Shown here piece after piece: positions 26,958-41,200 of a stretch of 64,000 bases of DNA (position 1 is its first letter; each line of letters opens with the position of its first letter). The DNA is from Acanthaster planci (taxonomy: Eukaryota; Echinodermata; Asteroidea; Valvatida; Acanthasteridae), in the NCBI RefSeq assembly GCF_001949145.1, contig NW_019091365.1:736737-800736 (forward strand), written 5' to 3'. The translations under genes and the position numbers were made by a program. The notes below the pieces were generated by a model. That model did not search any database. It was not told the origin of the DNA and saw only the letters and a program-made list of their open reading frames with translations.

Positions 26958-29218
26958 GACAAGAACCAGTCGCGAGTGGTCAGCTGGAGAAGAGTTGACC
27001 CGTGGGAAGATTCAGAAAGAAGTCGCAAAGCTGACGGCGAAATTAGAAGATTAGGACATGTAGACTGTGCGAGGCCCATCACACAAAGGGCAGGTGGAGT
27101 GTAACCCTCCGGCAGTGAGGCTTTTTATCTGACCCTGGCCTCAGTTTCAGATGCCGTGACTCCAGGTCAGTGCTTTGTTCTTGGCTGGGTAAAATCGACA
27201 CGCGACCACGTTTATCTAAACAACTGTTTAGATTTTCGCGGTCAATTTTGCTGTTTCAAAATTTCGATCCTACAAAAAAATACTCATTCGTCGTCATCTG
27301 CTCAGAGCACTTTTAACGCAAGTGTCCATCCGAGACCAGAAACGTTAAAAAAAAAAAAAAAGACAAGATTTCAGGGGAGACTATACATTTCATGACTCAG
27401 GCCATCACCGGTCATCACTCAGCAAGACTGGATTTCAAGTATTATGAACTAGTTACAGCTTACACCTCAGGGCTTGGTTACAAGGGTTCTACGTTAGTGC
27501 CCCGAACCATCTATGCACCGAGTGGATAAAGTATCGACTTGCACCTTAATGCCCTAAACATCAGGGATCTAGAGTACCAAAGCATGACATCATTTGAATC
27601 AGGACGTGTAGCGCACTGGTTATTGTGCTGATTTCTTTTGTACAAATAACTCTGTGCACGACGTATTCACGTTACTACTCTGTAGACATTTCATCTATGC
27701 AATTCGAGCCCATGTTTAATTTCGTGCTTGATTTTTTTTCCAATACTAATTTCATCACCTTCCATGTATTATTGTAAGGCCATGTTGGAATCACTTGACT
27801 TTAGCTTACAACTATAGACGAATTTGGCGCGAGCCACAGCCAAGCAATTCCAAGTAATTGGCCTAGTCGAAGTAAACATCTGCATTTTTTTTGAAGATTT
27901 AAAATGAAGGTGCACATATTTACTTTTTTACCATCGAGGAAAAAATTAAAATTACGAGTGCTCATTGAGCTTGTTTGTTTGTGGGTGTATTTGTTTATTT
28001 TTCCCAGGAAATTTTCCAGCTTGCGATTTCACCGTATGTCAGTGTTTGTCAAGCATTCTGTCTTTACTAAAGGTTACTCAGCCCTTTAGTAAATCTAGGT
28101 ACTACCAAAAACGGAATTTGTGAAACAACTGTAATCAAGAACACACCGAACTCCCCCCGAGATAAAACCTTCAAAGCACTCATTTTATTTTTCTTTCACA
28201 CAGTGACCAAGCAAAATATAGTTATAAGACAAAAATCCTGTTTTTGGGAAGTGTTAACATTTCTATGTACAAACAGGAACATGGCATGGAATGGTTTACA
28301 ACAGGACGGAGATTGAAGCTTTTAGTAATGCAGTTCATTTGCATATTTTAATCTTAGGAAAATCCAATCATTAAGATACAAATTCCATTGGTTATACAGT
28401 GAATATGGACGGATACCAGTATACCATTAATGAATAATTAAAAAAGCAATTCAACATTCAGTCGTAAATTTCTCATGTATATCAATTTATTAGATGAAGG
28501 AAACCTTTGGAGAAGTACTACCTAGAAGTACCTAATTTATTAGGTTCTAATCAACTGGAAATATTCTGTCTCATAAAAATTAAGGCCCAATCAAATATTT
28601 ACAAGAAGTAATGGCATTTTTTTACACAATGCTCTAATTTACACAATACAGAAACACAGCATACTAGATGTTAGACACCAAGTGCCTTCCAGAAAACTTC
28701 GAAACGCAGTTTCCGTGGCAACAAATTCCTGAACGATAAACTGCTCCCTGTTTTAAAACTCAGGATGGACTTTTAGCTCAAATTGTTATTAATTAGTAAA
28801 AATGCACAAAATACTTCATAACCTGTACACACACATAATGCTTTGTGAAGACTTGGAGTGACTTTCATATTATTAACAGGCAAAGAATCCGGTGAATATA
28901 ATACCTTGTGTCTACATGTACTAATATTTGTGCAGTCCATGGAAGTCTCTATTTCTGCATGATACCCTTTTCTGGGGCAAATTCTCCTGAAGTCAATATG
29001 TTCCTTGTGAACATGTATTTCTTTGGTTTCCATGGAATGGACGGATGTTGGCAGATGATGAAATTGGAGTCCGAGAGAAGAAACTGAAGTAAACTAACAC
29101 CTTAAATTATTTTGATTATTGCAAAACTTCATATCTTTTGTAACTGAAATCTGTGTGTCTATAATACATAAGATGAATGACCTTGTTGAAAACCTCATTA
29201 GATGGGTCAGTACGTAGC
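26958..29218. other. convergent 3' region between MTBP and HYDIN
   Basis: No further coding sequence seen. The MTBP 3' UTR enters from the left and the HYDIN 3' UTR from the right. An ATTAAA lies near 27943 on the plus strand and an AATAAA on the minus strand at 28184-28189; either could be a poly(A) signal. Confidence 0.5.
28184..28189 (-). terminator. candidate poly(A) signal of HYDIN
   Basis: TTTATT on the plus strand (AATAAA on the minus strand), about 1 kb downstream of the HYDIN stop. It is the first canonical hexamer I noticed in that direction, though a variant signal nearer the stop cannot be excluded. Confidence 0.35.
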
Positions 29219-32200
29219 TCAAGGTGTAACTCCTTTCAGGTAGAACGTCCAAGCTACGTTGGCGTTACCACCGGCCGACCGTGGGCAGGTCACTACCAGC
29301 TTGCCCATCTTGGGGGCCTTGCTGGGGTCGGGGTTCCCTTCGTAGCCCACGATGATGTTGTGCTGCTTCTTGCCCCGGATGCTCTCGCCGGGCTTGCAGG
29401 AGAAGGCCGGGTTGTCCACCTGGAAGGTGAAGGCGGTGGTGTGGGGGAAGATGTTGCGGAAGGGGATGGAGGTGGTGGAGCCAGCCTTGACCGCGTAGGG
29501 GCCCTGGGGCTTCGGCGGGATGCAGGTGCCAAAGAGCGGAAAGGTGTACTCGCCGCCCACGCTGGAGGCCACCGTCAGGTGGCCCCGGGTCTCGCCCAGA
29601 CGCGACGGCTCGAAGGTGATGTCGATGCTGACCTCTGAGCCCCCGCTGGAGCCTGGTGCAGCCGTCAGGTTCTTGTCGGAGTGGAAATCGCTGTTGTCAA
29701 CCTAATGCACAGAAGCAGAAAACACTTGCTTTGCAGTCGTCTATACACAAGTATTGCAACTGAGTACACCTCCACGAGGATGAGTATGAGTAACGTCTGC
29801 AGGAGTATCACTGCATTTTTATGAGTACAATTACTTCTGCATGAGTACAGGTACATGGAAACCTTCCTTGGATTAAAGTAAACAGTATAACAAAAGTTTC
29901 ATGAGTATGAGTACCCAAATAGTACTCCAGCATGAGTACAAGTCCTACCAAACTGATATAATCTGTACAAAATCTTGTCAATCAACTAACACCTTTACAG
30001 CATTACACTGCAATGCACACTGTATTCATTTCTTTGTAAATCCACCCAAAACATAGAGTGCTTGGGCAATAGTAGGTGAAAGGAGTCACACGCCGAGTGG
30101 TTCCTAGCAGTAAAATGACGACACGCTTAAAATGCATAGTGCTGTTTGCATAGAAAAATTCACTTTGTAGAGTTTCAGGGTGAAACTTTCAAAGCTGGTG
30201 TAAATCAAATACCTCCAATAAGAAAATGATAATGGACATGCCCTTGTTATAAAAGAAAAGTGCTAATGTGCATGGATGTCAACATTATCCAACATGGTTG
30301 AAGATGAAACAATACATCGTGATGGCAAAATTGCAGACGACATGCAAACACCTCTGAAAAACACACATTTCTGGCAAATAAACTAAAGACTTGAAACCTT
30401 GAATCCTATCTGGTCACACAAACCACAGAGAGACATCCTTCAAAGAACTGGCTGAGTTGGTGTGACTTCCCTGACCCACCTTGCAAGTGTACTCTGTTTT
30501 GACCTTTGCGAAGTTGACGAAGCGGGCCGTCTGCTGCTGGTTGCCGCCCAGCGGCGCCCGGAAGTACACGGCCTTCTCCGGTCCCGCCGCTGTGGCCGTC
30601 AGCACCAGGTCGTACTGGAACATGCCCAGCTCGGCGCTGCTCAGCTGCAGCTTGCTGTGAGTGACGCCCGTCTTCAACGGCAGGAACTCAAAGCTCAGGG
30701 AGCCCTGGAGCAAGACGAGAAAAGAGATGTTGACGTCGTGCGATCTCTGTGACACAAAACATCAGTCTTCTCTGGAACTTACCAGACATTCAAATACTTT
30801 GCAACCAAGTTGAAGTATGTTGTACATGGAACTCCAAGACATTTCTACAGTCAAAATGTTCCACAGGAAATCTTTGCAGTTTGTTTCTGGGAGTAAGGGA
30901 ACAATGCCAAATGAAATATGGAACAATTCCAAGTTTACATTTTACCCTCAGGTACCTGTAAGCCTCTGTAGAACCTAGTACAACCTCAAGATGACCCCAA
31001 GTATAATTGTACATTCTCTCGTAACGGCCAATGTTGAAGTGAACCTTTTTTATCCAACAACTACTTTGCTGAAGTCCGTTTGAGCGTACTTTCACTTCTC
31101 GACTATTTAACTTGAGAGTGTAAAAAAGGCAGGTCAAAATTAGCAGTCCTACATCAACTTTGGGGAGAAAGGGGGTGAGTAGGCAAACTGTTTTGTGACA
31201 AATATCTGTCTTGGTCGGCATCAGGTTTTAGAAATTCTGGCAACTTGGTGTTACGATGCATAGAGAAGCTTGACAAGGATCGGTCAACCCCACCAAAGCA
31301 ACAAGGAGCTAGTAATGCAGATTTCTTTTAACAATAACAGTTGTATACAGTGCCAAAATCCATCAAAATAAAACTCAAGGTGCATAATAATAAAATCAAA
31401 TCCTAACAAAATATAACAAACTTCATTCAAACAAACAACAATGAAAGCTATTTATTTATTGATTGATATCTGTTCATCCAACAGCGCACTCAGCGCCAGT
31501 TACAGTGTGAAGTGATCATCGAGAAGACATTCAAGAAATGTCCAGTTTTAGAGATGGGGGGAAAACACTGGATAAATGGTCCAGGGAAAATCTACAGAAT
31601 CAGGCAGGGACTGAAAACCCAATCCACATGCTGACCGAGGTGGGATTCGAACCCCGGTCGCAGAGGTAGAAGGCGAGGAAAGAGCCACTACACTAACCCG
31701 GCTCCCCCAGTTGAAATATTGACAAATATCTGACACAACTATTGTAGCTTCATGCGTCTCCCACAGTACACGCGTACACATGACCGGATCACTTCAGTCT
31801 CCAGAATTCCAAGAGAGCTCACCTCTGACTGTGGAGGCACCACCAGCTGAGGGGGCAGCATGACGTCGGCGACGGGGCAGTTAGTGGTGAAGGTGACGGG
31901 CACGGCCAGCGGGTTGTCCAGGCAGATGGTGTGGGAGGTGCTGAGACGGACCGGTGTGGTCATGGCGATGGTGTCCATGATGCCCGGCGCCGTGCTCTTG
32001 AAGGTCACGTAGTAGAACTGGAACTCGCTCGTCACTTCGTTGCGGAAGATGACCTGCGAGAGAAGGGATGACACGTCAACGCAACAACCTGAAACTATGT
32101 GGAGGAGGTCACCATGTCAAGAGAGGACCGGGCCGACAGTAGACGGAGGAGGTAACCGCATAGAGGGAGGAGTGGGCCAACGTGTAGGAACAGAGTCTCT

Positions 32201-35200
32201 CCTCGGATTCACTGAAATTTCAAAAGATGTATCACTCGACGTATCTTTCAAGAGGACCTTTGTTGATTTCTTCCAAATGACAACGTACACGATGGAATAG
32301 CTTCAAAGGGATGGCCATTACTATCTTTTAACCATGTCTGATTGTTACAAATTTTGTCAGATTTTTTGGGGGATAGCTGCAAATGGTCCACAACACCTTT
32401 CACTCTAACCCTCTTGCAACCATTAAAATCCTACTCAGAGATTTAGGGGGACTTTATTGGATAGAGGAAGGCAGAGCCAAACCGCTACTGCTATGCACTG
32501 GGTTTGACGATCCCAGTAAAGTACAAAGCATTTGCCACTGTTTCCCGTGAAATGAAGGCTTCAGGGTGGCTGTAGAAAGATTCCCGGCAACAACATGCCA
32601 CGGCAGGAGTGTTCAAATCCAGCCTCTACTCACCTTGGCCGAGTAGGAGGCCTCCTTGTGGCAGAAGAAGTTGAGCTTGTAGTCCCTCTTGCTGTGGCCC
32701 GGCACGTCGATGTAGTCCAGCCCCTTCAGCGTGGTGGCCGTGTCCAGCTTGTCCGGTTTCATCATCTCAATCACCACCTTGAATCTGTGGGAGGGGGGGA
32801 AGACAATCGACGGAGCATTCAGCTGCCAATTATTAGAACCTGACTCCAGGAAAACAAGCAATCTGACAGCTTGTAAAATGGAAACATGACAGTGCCACAA
32901 AGAAAGCAGCACGACACACTTCAAAATTAGCACGATCATGACGCACGCGGCGCAAATGGAGATTTCTAGTTCGCAAGTCCCAATTCCAGTTGAAATCGCG
33001 CTGCCTGTACTTGGGAAGTTCACACTTGAAAGTTGAATCTCAGTTGTCACATTTTTTGTGTGGATTCAGGACACCATTTGAATCATTGGTATATCAAGAA
33101 CTCCCCTTTCACCATTTGAATCATTGGTACATCCTACATCCAGAATTCCCCCCCCCAGATATATTCACAATTTTTTAGCTTTAGGGTATAATTTTTTCTC
33201 TTAGTTGAAATAATCAGCACGTAGAAATGATACCATCAACTTTCTTTGGTGATGGGGGGGGTTCTTTTACAAATGAAAAAAAATTAGACAGTCATTTGGG
33301 GAAAACAATTCAAATTTGCCACTCGCATTCTGACAACAATCACGCTTCCTTCCACCATAAAATGCCCAACAGTGAACCCACCTCTGAGGCCTCTTGAGCC
33401 AGTTGGAGACTGACAGCAGCTCTGTGTAGTAGGTCTTGCTGGGCACCTCCTTGTTGACGCTGCCCGCCGCCTTTGGAGGCTCGGACACGCCCGTCAGATT
33501 GTACAGGAGCCCCGAGCCATCCGGTAAGGCGAAGAAAACCGTCCCCTGCAGGAAAAGGAGTTTAAGACAATTTACTGAGGTATCCGGTGAGGCACAGAAT
33601 ACCGTGCTCTGTGAGAAAGGAATCAGTTTGAAAATTACGGAGCCATCGAGTAAGGTAAAGAATACTGTCCCCCAGCAGGTAAAGGGACCCTAACAAATCA
33701 CTGAGCTATCCGATGAGGCAAAGAATGCTGTCCTCCGTATGAAAAGGAACATGATGTTCGGTGAGAAATCAAGGGAAATGTAGCATGGAAAGACATCTGA
33801 GTGAATGGGCACTCATCAACTATGTGAGACTTATGAACTGGATGCAGGCATCCCAAGACCAACCAACTCACCGTGTGCTTCTTCCCCTCGGCTGTCATGA
33901 TCAGTGGCCGGTAGGTCATCTCGTAGGGCTTGCTCTGCTGGGGCTCCAGGACGATGGAGTCTCCCCCCGTCCAGTGCTCGCCCTCGATGACCGGCCGCAG
34001 CTCCCAGCGCTGGTTGGTGCGGTTGTGCAGCGTCAGGCTGCGGGTGTCCTTGACTCGGACGTGGGTGTTGAAGTGTAACACCTCCTTCTGGGGCTGGCTG
34101 CCGACGCACATCCCCGTAAGGACCAGGCGTAGAGGACGACCGCCCTCAATGTGGCATCGCAGCTTCTGTTGATGAACAAGAAGAAAAATTTTTTGGTAAT
34201 ATTTGTACTAAATATAAAGAAATAACTGATTTCGATGTCCTGACGGTCTGGCATTGCCCAATGATTTCTACACAAAACTTCCACCGATTAGACATTAATA
34301 TTGAATTTGACAGTAGATAAGCTGTACTTTGTACAATTTTAAGTATATTCTGGCAGTGTTATAGTTAAGGCCATCACAAGTCCTTTCACAAGACCAGTGC
34401 TATGGTGACAAAGCATTGGGATGCTTGTGTGACCATTCCTTTGAGTAGCTTGTGACTTAAGACCGGATGACCTGTGATTAACTTGTGCTGGACTTTGCAG
34501 GGACTTGGGAGGACTTTGCAGGGACTCGGGATGGACTTGCAGGGAGTTGGGATGGACTTGCAGGGACTTGGGATGGACTTGCAGGGACTTGGGATGGACT
34601 TGCAGGGACTTGGGATGGACTTGCAGGGACTTGGGATGGACTTGCAGGGACTTGGGATGGACTTGCAGGGACTTGGGATGGACTTGCAGGGACTTGGGAT
34701 GGACTTGCAGGGACTTGGGATGGACTTTGCTGGGTATGCAAGATATGACCTTGGTCATATTCCACTCTTGATACTCGACAAATTATGAGTGATCTTAGCT
34801 TGCTTAGTCCAGTAACCAGGCATTTTTGTAATTCATTTTTGGCTAAAAATGGTCTAAATCTCCTTGTGATTGTAGAACCCTGTGTCTGGCTTCTTGGTGT
34901 GACAAAGTAAGCAATGTGGGTAGGCCACTTGTACTTTTTGCACAGAGACTCTAAGGAAATCCAGCTTTTTGGGGACTTACATCGTAACGGATATCCTGGC
35001 TCAGCTCCTTGGGGAAGAAAGTGACTTCAAAGGGGACCGTCATGCCTGGGGAGATGTAGCCCTCGGTTGGGTTGATGGAGAAATCGGGAGCAAACTTCTC
35101 CACATTCCATTTGAAACTGGAAAATAGAAATTCATGCAATACAGCCTGGCATGTCTAGTTCCCGGCACTCACGGCACATGCCACTGTGCTGGTTTCACAT

Positions 35201-38200
35201 AACAGATAAAGGTAACCACGCTGTCATTTTATTTTAGGAAGCTTCAAAATAAACTCTAGAATTTTTCACAACAACACAAGAAGGCTGGGTGTAACAAAGA
35301 TCTCTGCTGGAATCCTTGCAGACTTTTTCGTCCACTAACCTACAATTGATGCAATTAGCAAGAAACAATACCTGAACGGCAATTGAAGCATGCCCTTCCA
35401 GTAATTTCTTTTGGAATATGAGTCCTTCCAATTTGCCAGAGAGAATTTCAGAGGGCTGAGGGGGCTCCGTGGGTGGTGAGGTTACGTTCTTACCCTGCTC
35501 CTATGTCACCAGTGTTGCACATGAGAAGCTTGCGCGTGGTGCTGCTGCGCTGGACCACGGCTCCGAAGGGGATGGACTCCTGATCCAGGCTGATGTCGAT
35601 CCCCTGGCAGGAGCCCGTCACAACAAACAGTGGCTGCGACAGGCCGGCGCACTCCAACATCACCTGGAACGGAGGTTAGGAAGTGTAAACGATTTGAAGA
35701 GTTTCACTGCGAGGTGAACCGTGGAAGATTTGCATTCGATTCTGTTGAAAACTATCGCAACATCCTGAATCAAAAATGTTGAGTCTCTATCAAAACATCT
35801 TATAACGGTCAGAAGTTTTGTCCTGACGTCACCAAAAGGCTGCAGGCTAAACTGTGGAAAGGAAATTAAACCAAAGAAGAAAACAGGCGGAAAATAAACA
35901 TCACAACACTGACCAACCAAGATGACCTCCAAGATCAAGTGCCCTTACCAGGGTGAAAATAGGGGATTTAAATGACCTCAACCTTGTTTTTCTCGGTGTG
36001 ACGCGTCCACCAACCGCACTAATAGGAGAGTCCATATCACATCCAAATCGCTTGCAATATTGCTGCTCACGGTCGGGCACAATGGTTAATGCGGATGGTC
36101 AAGCTGAAGGTTCCCATGCTGTTTGACGTGGATTGTGCGGGGACTCTTCTCCGACCCCGTTCCCCTTGTTCCATCCCCTCCCCCTCGTCCTTACCTCCTC
36201 CGTGAACTGTGGGATCCGACACTTGGGCGCAAAGACCAGGTCCAGGTTGCAGCTGCCCCCCTTGGGCTTGAGATGGATCTCCTTGGTGGGCGCCAGGGAC
36301 AGCACCTGGGGCAGCTGCTGCAGGATGGGGCTGAGCGGGGTGATGACCACGCTGAAGGCCAGCGGGGCGGGGCTATTGTTGACCACCGGCACGGTGCGCT
36401 TGACCGCCTCGCCCACGCGCAGGGCGCCGAAGTTGACCAGCCTGTCCTTGGCGTTGGCCACCTCCACTCGCATCTCGGTGCCCTCGCCCAAAATTTCAAC
36501 CTGGGTTGGGGTGAAACCAGATCAAGAGGCTTACTGCATTTTAACCAACTTTGGAACTGGCTAAGAATTGTGGAACAATAAAGTCTCTTGATTTTTCTAA
36601 CCCCAAAATTTTTCGATGACAGGAATTTTGCCTCAAGACAATGAAATTAGTTTTCCTTGGTTTTTTTCACTTATCCACATTTTTTTAAACAGGAGATTTC
36701 AATGCTCTTCTTGAGAATTAACGGTTGTTGTCTTCAGAAAACCGATGCAAAACAATTTACTGACTCCAACGACAGAACTCAACAGCAAAGTTTTGTCAGG
36801 TCAAGCTCACCTTTAGTTCAGAGTATGCAAATTTTATTTTAAGGTCAATTTAACTCCCAATGCTGCAACATGCCAGATTGAATATGCACCCTCTAAGCAC
36901 GTTTGGTAAGTAAAAAAAAATTTTCGAGCAAGTCAGCAGAGCAAACGGCCTAGGCGTACCTGAGTCCTGGACAAGCCATTGATCTCAAACACCACCAGCT
37001 CGCGGTACTTGACAGCCTCCCTGGGGTAGAAGGTCAGCTGGACATCTCGGCTGTCCCCAGGCTGCAAGACGCAGGCTGAGAACTGTACCTCCAGGTGGGA
37101 GGTACTGGTGTACAGACAGTCAATGCTGAAGGGGCGAACAAGAACCAATTCAGGTCATCTGCATCGATTTTGGTTTTAAAATTTAGCCATACATTTTGTT
37201 TCCTGTTACTGAGAGTAGCCATATCGTTTTGTGGGTTCAAGCAGACGTTGAATGCCCTCTTTACAGAAGCAGGTTTACTCATCTGACTTTTGACCCACTT
37301 CAGCCCAAATGTATAATTTGGAGCTGGGCTAAAATGTAGCACAATATGCATAATGCTATTGGCTATGTGCGTGAAGTGGCCCTGTAGTGGCGAAAACGTA
37401 AACTCTATCGCACAGGTTAATAAAGCACTCAACTGGTTGTATCTACATTTGCTCGAGCGAGTATTCGTCTCACGTAAACACAAGTGTACGCTTCATAACG
37501 TAGCCAAGTAGTGTGCCAACCAAAAAAGTATCCTAACAGGGGACACAAGAATATTGTGCGCGGCGCCCTCAACTGATCCTGCCCAGACCCAATAAACACC
37601 CCAAACGCGTGCCTTTAACAACTACTCATCTCGAGCAAATCGCCTCCCTGTTAAATCCCTGATCCTTCCTTACCTGATGGCCTTGGCGTCCCTGTTGGTC
37701 ACTGTCAGCACGTTGGACAGGGGCGGCATGCCAGCCCGGTGGATGAAGCAGGGCCCGAAGTCGTACTTGGTGAAGGAGAAGTGGAGCCCCGGGGCCACAC
37801 CCTGACCAGCCAGGACGATCTGGTAGGTGGGACCGTTGGTCACCTGATAGGGTTGGGGGGGGGTCAAGTCAGTGGAAACAGATTTAAACTTCCTTTTTTA
37901 ATGAAAGACTACTATTGTGGTTTTCTTTTTGGGAGGGGGGGAATATGATTGGTTGATGTCTTAATTTTGTATAACACTGGAAAGATCACCAAAGTACACT
38001 CGCATGACCTGTTCTAATTTTTTTTGGGGGGGGGAACTTAAGTCGTGTAACAGCAATGTCTTGATGATCAGAAGCGATAACCAAACAAGTGACAACCAAA
38101 CACAGCTGGGTATATTCGGCTTCATGATCAAAAGTAAATTGAGGTAAACCGTCCTGCTCGAGAACAAAGAATTGTGATTTACTGGTAGGATTCAAGTCCA

Positions 38201-41200
38201 CACTGTACAGACTGCCTCCAAAATTTCTCAGCAAGTTCGAAATCACTGGACTATCATTCAAGGGTTTCACTCTGATGTCTGAAATTGACTGTTTCCCTTT
38301 CATTGTCGTTTACAAGGTTTACAGGGCACAGTTCTCTTTGGAGAAAAACTAAACTAAAACTAAACACAAGTTAGTTGCAAGTTTGGTTTGAAACCTTACA
38401 GCTGCCGCAGCACATACCTTGAGCAAGAGCTCGCAGCCTCGCAGGGAGGTCTTCTGGGGTGGCTTGAACGCCAGTACGCAGCGTTTGCGGTCGTTGCAGG
38501 GCACCAAGCCGGTCTCGGGCGAGATGGTGACCATCTTGATTGTTTTGCCGGCTCGCTCCTTCATGGTCCACTCAAAGTCAAAGTTGAACTTGCCGGAGTT
38601 GACGATGAAGATGGACCGCACGGCCTTCTCGTTCACTTCCACCTTGATGACGGAGAAGATGAAATAAACAATAACAATTTCTTTAAATACACAATTTTTT
38701 TCAAGGAATTTAATTGGTAAGAACACCGAGATTGCTTTTCACAAAAGCTGAAAGTTATTCAAAAGTGTTCAGAGGTGACTATATTTGAAAATAGAAAAAC
38801 ATTTAAAATGTATGACCCGTCATGACAAAATGAGCGTAAAGTCACATCTCGCTCTTTCCTACTTTGAGGGTTCAAAGTCATATTAAAATGGAGGTCAATG
38901 TGGGGGTTTGGTCATATTTGGAAAGAGTAACCCGTTTCCTATTTAATTCCAAATATTTCGCAGGATCATATATTTAGAAATGTCCTTTTCTCGGTAATTT
39001 TGACGATAGCATTATTCGTGCCTGGTCTGAAATGTTGAAACAATGTCAGGAACAAAGACGCAAAGCTGCCAGAATAATGTCACACTGTCACCTTGTACTT
39101 TTACCCTAAGTGTTCCACGTACGTACCACTGGAAAGCTCTCTTTCTGCTGATATCATATATACCAATATCTCAATGTTCGAAAAATTCTTACTTTCAGCT
39201 CATTTTGTGGTGAGAGGTCTCATATATTTCACAATTTTTATAAGGAGCAAAGGGGTTTAAGTGTTTAAAGACAGTGGAATGCGTTGCAATGGTTGATACA
39301 CTCTGTCTCGTACATACTAAAAATATATGTTTTCAATATTGCTAACACAAATCACCAAAATTAAGTTCACTCAATGGCTATTAGCCGAGTCAGGGTTACA
39401 GGAATAATTTATTTCAGAGAAACGTTTTTCTTCGCTTTCAACAAAGCCATGTCAGCCCGGCCCACGGACTTCACAGCCAAGGTGGACTCACCTCCCCAAA
39501 GTTGATTTCGTTGATGCCCCTGGACGACAGGGGGATGTTCTTGCCTGTCGAGTCCTCGCACAGCACCTTGGCGTTCATGGAGTAGCCCTCCGCCTTGACG
39601 TTCAGGTAGATGGGCAGCGTCTTCTTCTTGACGTTGATCTCTACGTTGAAGTTGACGACCTTCTCCTTGCGAGGGGTGAAGGAGACGTCAATGGGAATCC
39701 TGAAATAATGGGTACAACAGATTTGTTACAAGAAGATTTTATTCAGTTGATTTCTACCCCAAATAAAGACACTGGCAATTTCATGACACACGCCACACAA
39801 ATGGAGATTTCTAGTTTGCAAGTCCCAATTCCAGTTGAAATTTTTTGCGTGAATTCAGGACACCATTTGAATCATTGGTACATCCAGAACTCCCCCCCCC
39901 GACATGTTCACCATTTTTTAGCTTTAGGACATAACTTTTTCTCTTTAATAGTTGAAAGCATCAGCACGTAGAAATGATACCATCAACTTTCTTTGGTGAT
40001 GGGGGGGTTCTTTTACAAATGAAAAGAAATTAGACAGTCATTCGGGAAAACAATTCAAATTTGCCACTTGTATTCCGACAACAATCACGCTTCCTTCCGC
40101 AATTTCTGCGGCTGGTTGCAACGTAGCCAGAGGACTGTCTGTGGGGTGTCCATTTTGGACACCTCGTTTTGTTACACAAGTTCCAGAACAAAAACCTCCG
40201 TAACTTGGATGCCCGGTTTTTCACTTCAAAACAGACAGGGGCAACTCATTTCGAAATGCTTGCTAAAAAGAAAAACCCTGGCCAGTGGTCAAACACAGTT
40301 GATCTCCTGTCTTTGACTGAGCTTTAATGCTTTTACAACACTGCTCTTCGGTGAGCAAAATGGACTAACTTAAGCAAACGAGGGGGTAAATCTAGCCGAT
40401 ATCAAAGTCTATGCATTCTGAAACTAAAAACAAATAACGGTGGTGATTTTGTTTTACCTGCCAAATGGGGGCACCACACCGCCCTTGGGTGCGACATCCA
40501 ATTCTGAAGAGAAGGCCTCCGAGTGACACGATGCCTCCGAGATGTCAAAGGTGAAAGGTCGACTCTCGTTATTGATGAGGTGAACCCTCTCACTGGCCAT
40601 GTTACCTGCAATGGCAAACAAATAAATATGGTTGCAAATAACATTGATTTTATATACAAATCCTGTGCAGTTAGCCCTGGCAGTTCCCTGCCATCAATGT
40701 GTAAAGCACCACGAAATGTGGAATAAAAACTACCGTTTTCTTTTTGAAAGGCAAAATATTGACATCTCGTTCAAAGACAAATGGGGTTGAAGTCACACAG
40801 TAACTAGAAGGTGAAAAAAAAACATGATTTTTACTTCTGAAATATTTGCAGTGAAGTAGGTGGCCGAGTACTACAGTCATCAAAAGTGCTTTCACTTCAA
40901 ACAGTGAAAAAAAGGAATGTTTGAACCACAGTTCATGCTTGAGTTGCCTGTAGCTCGCTTTATGACTACTCACGAGTAAGAACTCATCAGGCAGGTGTGA
41001 AGTCCTAGTGGATTACATGACAACAGCACTGCCGGGAGATCTGATTGGGGGCATTAAACAATTCAACTTAGATGGAAGGTAAGGGAAGGAACTCAGATGC
41101 AGCAAATGGACTCACCGAGGAGCAGTGACTTGAAGTTGATGTGGGAGCGGTCGGTGGCCACGGCCGGCTCCCTGGCATCGCCCACCAGGAGGAAGGGCAC

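Noticed and set aside
29177-29638. Plus-strand open frame of 153 codons
   Set aside because: Antisense shadow of the last, GC-rich HYDIN exon; the minus-strand translation is the recognisable protein.
31641-31711. Possible standalone tRNA gene
   Set aside because: A and B boxes are present but the stems do not complete a cloverleaf and a SINE tail follows; called a SINE instead.
34493-34737. CRISPR-like array
   Set aside because: Units are directly abutting 21-mers without unique spacers, in an animal intron.
34339-34788. Repetitive proteins in several frames (MDLQGLG- or PSQVPAS-like repeats)
   Set aside because: All frames are open only because the 21-bp minisatellite unit is a multiple of three; it sits in a HYDIN intron.
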